From Eutypa lata (lineage: Eukaryota > Ascomycota > Sordariomycetes > Xylariales > Diatrypaceae), in contig JAKULF010000005.1 in the NCBI GenBank assembly GCA_022661535.1, positions 620,001 to 684,000 on the forward strand: a DNA stretch of 64,000 nt. Reading direction: 5' to 3'. Shown piece by piece: positions 56,414-64,000 of the stretch. Position 1 is the stretch's first letter. Every line of letters starts with the position of its first letter. The notes beneath the pieces were generated by a model, which saw nothing but the letters and a program-made list of their open reading frames with translations, was not told where the DNA came from and made no database searches. The position numbers were made by a program, and so were the translations under genes.

Positions 56414-57392
56414 AGTTATGCAGGTATATTGGGGGTTTGAGATTTACTTGGTGGATTTACTGGTTATTACTGTTGGTTTACACGACAAATACGCAGGAAC
56501 AAATTCAATTTGGTCACTGCAGAGGTTACTGTACCGGACAGGTTTCTCTGTGTTTTGCAGATAAGGCTTTATTTTGATTGATGAGGGAAAGGACGAGGAC
56601 CAACCAAGGCAGAAGGGGGCATCCCTAAGTACCCGATTACATCGAGGGCCTTGTCCTCATACATGATGAGGCAAAAAGGTCCGTTCAAAGACTTTGTGGC
56701 TTGGAACAAGAAGTGCTTTGTTCCAAACAGTCGTGTTGAGAAGATGCACATCTTGGGTTGGTAACAAAGCCGTGGTTCTCGACCTTGACAAACGAGGGTT
56801 CGAGCCTGTTCTCATAAGACAGAAACCCATTGAACTGGTTGAAAGACCTGTACTGTGAAGGGTAGCATCCAGAACATGTTAGGGGTGGGAGACTCACTAT
56901 AATAACAAGGTAACGAGCTGCCTGTTGTCAAGGTTTGTCAATATTCGGTTTCCTGGGGCTGTCATGATCCAAACAAAGCTGGGCATAAAATACAGCGCAT
57001 CGAATCGTGATTAGGTGAACTCATATAATCATAGTCGACACATCGATATCCATCGAGGATGGAATTCCCCGCCCCCAGAAGGAGCTAATATATTGAGAAA
57101 ACGTCGCTAATCGTTTCGCCTACCATCATGGAGAGAGTGCCTTTCAAGACGATTTTCTCTATGTAGAATATGCATGAACCCATGAAAAAAACAATCCACA
57201 TCGGATATCCCCTTTCCTGACGCCAATGTTCCTAGAAACGACATGCAAACAAACCCGCCTATCGCTAGGAATTATAGGCGAAACATGTGCATAATAGTAT
57301 CATAAGGTCCCATTCCATTCCGTTCCAAATGTACAGATTTTCTCTCCATGGTATCAATGCTGTGCTAGAAAGGTCCGATCATAAAGCTTCTG
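56414..57392. other. Intergenic
   Basis: Spacer upstream of the Arg-rich gene and downstream of the kinase. No gene seen; a tRNA B-box-like string near 56795 has no matching cloverleaf. Confidence 0.5.
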
Positions 57393-60302
57393 TTAGGCCA
57401 ACGCTGGACCTCGGGATCCGTGATATTCTGGATCCCTCATCCGTTCCATTCGAATTTTGGCAGCCTCGGTACCATCATCAGGTACTGCAGCCTCGCGAAA
57501 CCAAGGATGCTCTAGAGCCTGCCGAGCCGTGATTCGCTTAGCAGGATCATAAACAAAGATCTTCTGCAGAAGATCCAGGAACAGCTTCAAGAAGGGCGTC
57601 GTGGCAGGAATTATGTCCTAAGAAATTATTAGACATGTCATCAACTTGAGATTCCAACACTACCAAACAAACTTACACTTAGCCGCTTCATGTTCTTAAC
57701 AAAGCGCCTTGAGGCTCGAGTAGTATCAGTGGTGGGATAATCTAGTCTCAATCGCTTGAAATATCTGGGAACTGGGTTAGGTATGACTGGTTGATTGGGT
57801 TTGGGTTTGGGTTTGTGGTGTCGGGCATACTTGGATGCTGGATTTCCGCCACTTCGGGTAGCCATCTTGTTGACCGACTGCACCAAATGGGTATCTATCC
57901 TACTATCGCAAACATTCTCCATCATAGCGAGATGTTCGAGATTGTCGTGTGTCTGAAATAAGGCATCTCCCGTAAAGAATTCGACAAGGATGCATCCTAT
58001 GCTCCAAATGTCGCAGGGGAAAGACCAGCCTAAGCCAAGGATAATCTCGGGGGCACGATAATGTCGTGTCGAGACAACCGACGAGTGATATTCGTCTTGG
58101 AATGTTGCTGAGCCAAAATCAATTAGACGAATCTCTGTATCGAGGAGAACTTTGCGTTGCGTAGCTTGACGGCTTACGCCAGCTGATGAGGATGGTATTC
58201 TGCGGTTGTAGGTGAATGTTTGGTAAGCACTATCACAAAGTAGGATATTTTCAGGCTTCAGATCCGTATGGATAAGGTTAAGATCGTGTAGAACTGCATG
58301 GCTCAGGTCAGTAGACTACTCACCCAAAAAGAGGGGGTTAATAATAAACATACAAGCAACACTAGTGAACAGCTGACGAGCAAAACTTTGGATCTGGCTA
58401 TTGGGGAAAGGGACGAAGTTGTTGCTTTTGAGAAAATCGAAGACGCTCGACCCAAGAAGATCCATGACGATGCATATATGACCTCGGAAGTCGAAGCAAT
58501 CACGAAGATGGATGCATCGGTTACGGTTGTCCTCGTCGTTGGCTTTCAGGGTCTGTAGAACTCGCAATTCTATCCGGGAGGCATCACGATACTTTTGGAC
58601 GGCTCTTATGATCTTGATGGCGACGTACTTCCGGGTCTTCCGATCTTTGGCTTGAACAACTTTCCCAAATGTGCCCTGTCCTAGCAACTTGATCATTTGG
58701 TCTACATGTATCATGTTAGGATATCATCACTGAGAGGGAGGGGTGGAGGCGGTGAACAAACATTGTTGTGTCAAATCTGCATCAGGAACCACAATATAGT
58801 GACCATCTTCATCGTCAACCCTAACAGTGCTCTGGTGTGAACGCTGTACCACGGACAGGTCAGTATCATATTCAATAATCAATCGAGGTGTCACAAAATG
58901 AACAAAGAAAACTAACCTCATGCACTTGTCGAACAGTCACCTCACCAGCTTTCTTGATGGGTTTTGTAGGTGGTCGGTAACTAACTGCATCACCACCCAA
59001 GACATCAATTTCCCGTCGCTTCGCTTCTTGCGCGAGCTGTTGTCTAGTCCTCTTCCGCTTCTGGCCAATTTGACTCTCATACTCGTATTGACCGTTAGAA
59101 GATAGCGAGCCTAATGAAGTGGCGGCAGTAGTGTTATTTGCCGATGTGGTGCGATCGGTGGATGTCGAGCCGCTGAGGGAAATGTGATTCGAAGCATTTG
59201 ATCGCCCATCATAGAATGAGTCGTATTGAGAGCCCTCATCTTTTCTTCGCTTTTTCGTCACATGAGAAGTGTTCGCAGAGTCATTTATAGATGCATTGCC
59301 ATTGACAGTGCCATTTGTATACGTTCTCGAAGTCGGGGCTGTCGACACTGTGTGATGTTGATCGGGTTCTGGGGTGTCATCGATGACGATGATCTCTTTG
59401 GGTAAACCATGCTTGTAGAAATTATTCCAGTCGGGCTCTCTAGATCGTCTACGTTTTCTCGGCTGACCATCGGCATAGGTCTGGGTTGTTGTGGTTGACG
59501 GACCCATGTTGTTGGAGTGTGCGTAATTGGCGTCAGATTTCGGTGTTGAATGGGTTCTCGTTCCAACAGTTGTGGCACCAGCAGTAGCAGTAGTGGTGGT
59601 AGGAGTCGTCGCAGCAGCAGCAGCAGCAGCAGTGGTGGTGGGAGCGGCGCTGTATTCTTGGCTATGAGGAGTCGGTCTAGTATGGGCCACCGAAGCGGCT
59701 ACTCCATTTGGGGTTGTCAATTTTTGACTATGACTATGGTTATGATTATGATTAAATTGACCAGAAGTATATCCTGAACCTTTGGAGGTTAGATATGCTG
59801 ATGGTGCAGTGGTGACGACAGCTGGTGAATGTTTAGAATGATTTGGTTGTGGGAGATGGTATCGATTATTGGAGAAGCCAGTCGCTTTCGAGGCGGCTGC
59901 CGTCAAACCTGGAGTAGAGGAAGTGGGGGGAAGGAGGATAGCGCCTGTATCTTTTGCTAGGGTGCTGGAGTTGGTGCTGGCGCTGGTACTGGTGCCGTGG
60001 GTGCTAGCGATACCTGTCGTGGCGGTGGTAGGGTTTACTGCTGACAGTGGGGAGCCTGAACCGCCTATAGTGGGAGTGGTAGGAGTGGTAGTGGCAGTAG
60101 CAGTGGCAGTGATAGGGGCAGCAATCGAAGGAACAGCGGGTCGATAAGACGCACCACCGTTGCTTTGCAGATGTGGATATGACGGATAATGGTGGTGGTG
60201 ATGCAGGTGATGCGACGAATTATGATGATGATGGTGGTGGTGATGGTGATGACGATAATGGTGAGGAGGAAGGGTAGCCGTTGCAGTAGTTGGCGTTGAC
60301 AT
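57393..60302 (-). CDS. lkh1: LAMMER (CLK-type) dual-specificity protein kinase
   Basis: Five exons (60302-58917, 58843-58762, 58701-58354, 58293-57677, 57617-57393) give 885 residues. The N-terminal 460 residues are low complexity: a His run after [16 protein letters not shown], Thr/Ala/Ser tracts and basic nuclear-localisation-like clusters ([24 protein letters not shown]). The kinase domain starts near residue 480 with [16 protein letters not shown] and the glycine loop [10 protein letters not shown], then YVAIKIIR (catalytic Lys), [18 protein letters not shown] (about 607-624), [24 protein letters not shown] and the family signature EHLAMME. The canonical signature continues with Arg; here the next residue is Asn. 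The end is [16 protein letters not shown]. Homologues are yeast Kns1 and fission yeast Lkh1, which phosphorylate SR-type proteins and RNA polymerase III regulators and affect stress response. The symbol is by homology only. Confidence 0.94.
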
Positions 60303-63300
60303 ATTGTTGTTGTAGTTGCTGTTGTTGTTGTCGCTTCTCCCTGCCTTTGATTTTTGGTTTTACGTAGAATTCCGTTAAGTGTACACTTGCTGGTGCACCT
60401 GCCAGGGAAATTTATAAATTGTTCAAACTATTAATCCCAGCCTAGCCCAGGCCGAAAAGCAAAATTTATTCCGTCCCAAGAAGGTGAGGTGCGAGGTTAA
60501 AGTCCAGTTTGTCTATTCCGATCCTGGTAGTCCGGCCCAAACAGACAATAGGATGGCCGGGAGAAATGACGAGCCTCTGAGGACAATAGATGGGCAGAAG
60601 AAGGGCCCTAAAAGATGAGCCTACCTAAGGTTTAGATAGTGGTGGCGATTGGAGTCAGGGAGTATAGTGTCGCTTGTTTAGCGAGTTGATTGCTGAATGC
60701 GCCCGATAACCACCTAGCTAGGTAGGTAGGTATGTAGGTAGATACCTCAAAACTGACAAAAGAATGCACTGTCTTCCGGGGGCTCAGGGGACTAGACCGC
60801 TGAAAGAGTATACGGTTAGGTAGCTGCCGGGCGACTGCTAATGGATTCAAGGTTCCTAGGCTAACCGATGTGATAGTGATGAATCCTGGTGGTGTTGGTT
60901 TGGCGGTATTAGGTGTATGTAGTGGCGTTGCAGGTGGTGATGATTGGCCGAGGCTTGACGGTCGGCAAGCAGCTGCAAAGGCCTTGTGTGCTCAACTAAG
61001 GTCGTCCTTGGTCGTCCTTTTTAGGGGAAAGGAAGTCGTGCACGGACTCTTAGTGTGCAATATGACTAACACCACCATACTATGTGACTATGTGTGTAGC
61101 AGGAATGGTGATGGTGCTTGTTGGGAATGGTTAAGGAAGTAATGATGCAAGTCTTTGTTTGAAATAAGATCAGGGGATATCTCGCAAATCGTTCTTTTTG
61201 ACTTTCTGTCTTCCGTACAACGTTCAGTTGGTTGGGTGTCCAACGCGGCGACTTAACCTGATCTATTCTTTATTTTCTTATAATAACGGTCGACCCGGAG
61301 TGTTCGATGTCCTTCGTCGTTGCTATGGTGAAAGGGACTATAGATGCAACAAGGTTGGAATAAGGTAACTCTCGATTTGTTGTCAAGGCTATAGTTCGGT
61401 CGATGTGTGCTTAGTAGGGAGGATTCGGCTTAATCGTCGTCGAAGGAGAAATGGTCACGCTCAGTCGAGATTCGTCGCGTTATACTCGTTCACTCTGTAC
61501 AGTCTACACCGTCCCCGTTAGAATAACTAGTCTGGCTAAGGAGTTACTGCATAGAGATATAGCCAAGACATGCCTCTTCGTTCAACAACACTTGGAAGGA
61601 AAGCAGAGCTCAGAAACACGACCACATTCGTTGACGATGTTTAAATTGCAATAGCAGAGCGTGCCGGCAAATTTAGAGTTTGCAATAAGGAAAAGAGAGG
61701 AGAAGTTCTAGTTACATTCTAGGGACGTTGTGAATAGTGAACACAACCACAACCATACGTATGCACTTTTATTAGTTAAGCAATGATGAAGTTGTTAGTT
61801 ATCCTCTTCCCACACTCTAGCTGTCTGACCCGATCTCCAGAGTGTCTTCCATTTACCGTCTAGCGTGTGCTATTCCATACGGGCGGTGGGATTCACCAAA
61901 GCCAGCCGAACGAACCATTCTATTGCTGCAATCACACGTACGTACCCAGGTATTTTCTGCTAATATTGTGCAATCAATTCACACATCAAGCCAACATATA
62001 ACTACGTCTACTTTTTATTAGGTAGTTGACAGTGCGACTTGCGCAGTTGGGCAGCTTGGACCAATATCCCTCGTCGATGAAGTAATCGGTGGGCCAACAG
62101 CACACAGCACACTCAGTCATGCTCACACTAGTTAAACACTTCGCCTCCCACACATTTTATTATCATGTACAGTGTATGTTACAGTATGAGCTCATCCACA
62201 GTCTCCTACAATTTCAGCTGACACGCTGAGCAGCGCCTAATGAAGAACAGAAGGGCTGGCTAACTCTTGTTGCTTGCCAGCTGAGACACTTACAGAACGT
62301 TACATACACAGTATGAAACCAGACCGTTGATGAATTGAAGAGAGTGGCTCGGTCGGCTTCGGCAGCCCCCCCTTCTGGGGAATAGTGCCCCTAGTCTCAG
62401 CATCTCTCTTCCAGTTAAACGATGCCTATCGGAACATTTTCAGTATCAGTCTTATGGGCATCGGGGCCAGCTCGCCACAGTATGTGAGTATCCATACATT
62501 CCTCCCCTACCTACCAGCCTATCTGCGTTAGGTGTCTAGCTGATATCAGACGATTTTGCCCCCGAAAGCCAAAAAGGGATACAGTTGGTAAGAGTAGAGC
62601 AGGCCGGTGAAATCAATCCAATACCTTCCTGTTTCACGCCGGTGATGATGGTAGATTGGTGAGAAAATTCACTTCAAAACAGTATATCTGCACATATGTC
62701 TGTGCACCAGGAACTGAACTTACATACACAATCACATCTTACCTAGTTATATTAAGCACGTAGTTTACCAAGTAGTTATTCGATGCGGAATTGCGGCATT
62801 AAGGCCAGTTCTTAATATAAGAGATGCTGGAATTGGCCACGCCCCAATTATTTGGTCTGGCTTTTTTGTCGAGCCCAATCTCCTTGGAATTCCTTCTAAG
62901 ATAATAATGAGCCATGGCTTGTCTGTAGTTGGTCATCATCAACGCTGTCTTCTTACATATATATATATTACTCAATATGCTAGTTAGTCTTCTAGTAAGT
63001 CTACAGTTTCCAATGCCATCGCATCCCTCCCTCATCCGATTCCTGCCAGCTACTACGTTGTAATCCAGGCTCGTCACATACCTAACTACCTTCCCTGCCT
63101 TCGAGCCACGTTCTGCTGCCCCTAGCGTCCGGTCTCTGTCTGAAAGTGGTTCGCCAGCATTCAAGGTTACTACTGTAGGTAAGCTGGGCAGACTGGGCCG
63201 GTGGACTGGCGGCGGGGTAGGTTTTCTACGTACATATCATATTCATTCAAGGCATTCATTCCCACAAACCCGAGTAAGGTTCAACACCATCCGTCCGTCA

Positions 63301-64000
63301 GAATGGCAATGGATACGAACTGACTATTAAATTCCAGCCAGACGGCAAAATTCCTACTCGTGCTGCATCATACGACTTTCATACCGCTCTTAAATGCAGA
63401 GAGATGCTTCTTCTTTCCATCGTGCATACATACATGAAAAGAAAAAAAATACTACGTAGCTGATCTCACAAGACCCTTCCGATCCCATCTGTCGCTGTGA
63501 ACAGCCTAACCTTGTAGGGTCCCGCTCGCCTATGCACGTCGTGCAGTAGCTCCCCCAATCCATCCTCGACTTGCAGAGTCGAGTTGAGATCTGAGTGGCT
63601 ATTCTCGCCTCCCATTCCATATCCCCGTTAATCACTTGAGAACTGTCAAATGGTGCCTTTTTCGGTGCAAACAGGCAGAGAAGCTGTAAATGAGGGGTCC
63701 GGAAGGGCCCGACTAGCCGGCAACCTGGAAATCCTTACATAATTGATATGTATAAGTATATCTTTTATACATTAAATAATGATTTAAAGAAAATGAAAAT
63801 AAAGGTTTTGTAATTGTTATATTATATATTATATAAATTAATTAAAAGAAATAAAAAAAATTATTTAAAAAGTTACGTTTTTATTTATATTAACGTTATT
63901 AATATTAATATTATTTAATTATTTTACTTATTTCGTAAAAATTTAAATATTTTTTATAATATAAAAAAAAAAAATAATTATATAAATATTTTCGAATTAT
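60303..64000. other. Gene-free right end, including kinase promoter
   Basis: No supportable gene over 3.7 kb. The first few hundred bases contain the LAMMER kinase promoter and leader. A short (GTAGGTA)n-like stretch lies near 60720-60745. The final block is listed separately. Confidence 0.5.
63738..64000. other. Extremely AT-rich block at window edge
   Basis: About 260 bases consisting almost only of A and T, with TA/AT-rich palindromic words, starting abruptly after a GC-normal stretch. No coding frames. Compatible with the edge of a RIP-degenerated repeat or an AT-isochore; the rest lies outside the window. Confidence 0.75.

Noticed and set aside
56790..56805. B-box-like string GGTTCGAGCCT
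   Set aside because: No matching acceptor stem or A box could be placed at tRNA distance.
59550..60147. Plus-strand frames rich in Ser/Gly or Val/Ala opposite the kinase N-terminus
   Set aside because: They mirror the Thr/Ala/Ser tracts of the kinase gene and have no independent support.

Overview
The window is nuclear DNA of a filamentous ascomycete (Pezizomycotina; class not settled, Sordariomycetes-like gene content). Protein genes carry short introns (mostly 50-110 nt) with GTRNGN-type donors and CTAAC/CTGAC-like branch points. GC-richer genes sit in AT-richer spacers. Characteristic families are present: Zn2Cys6 regulator, HET domains, F-box proteins, cellobiose dehydrogenase and LAMMER kinase. 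No bacterial operons, rRNA, CRISPR or convincing tRNA were seen. Exon joins below were read by eye from splice sites and reading frame, not from transcripts.

Layout. 0-7 kb: the 3'-truncated end of a small membrane protein gene (minus), a decayed secreted-protein gene, and an intact eight-exon Zn2Cys6 transcription factor (4201-7096). 8.9-22.8 kb: an unrecognised 412-aa protein, a fungal protein of the type often mislabelled geranylgeranyl pyrophosphate synthetase, a divergently transcribed 2264-aa NFX1-like SF1 helicase fused to three CbxX/SpoVK-type AAA+ modules, and a HET-domain gene with a one-base frameshift. This block looks like a self/non-self or nucleic-acid-defence neighbourhood. 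23.8-27.6 kb: an F-box/LRR-like gene and an aldo/keto reductase. 28-49 kb: four secreted-protein genes (a ten-exon Cys/Thr-rich multidomain protein, an aspzincin-like metallopeptidase, a cellobiose dehydrogenase, a secreted EEP-family phosphoesterase) interspersed with an F-box-like gene, a small ORF, a second intact HET gene and a four-copy interstitial telomeric repeat. 52-60 kb: a gene remnant, a period-8 minisatellite, a 1083-aa disordered Arg-rich protein and a LAMMER kinase. 60.3-64 kb is gene-free and ends in an extremely AT-rich block.

Functionally, the left third mixes regulation and putative immunity (helicase/AAA, HET). The middle is secretome (oxidative and hydrolytic enzymes, Cys-rich glycan-binding-like protein). 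The right third holds conserved signalling (LAMMER kinase) next to gene-poor, repeat-bearing DNA. The mix of HET genes, frameshifted genes, telomeric repeat and AT-rich tail suggests an accessory or subtelomere-like compartment, but that is inference.
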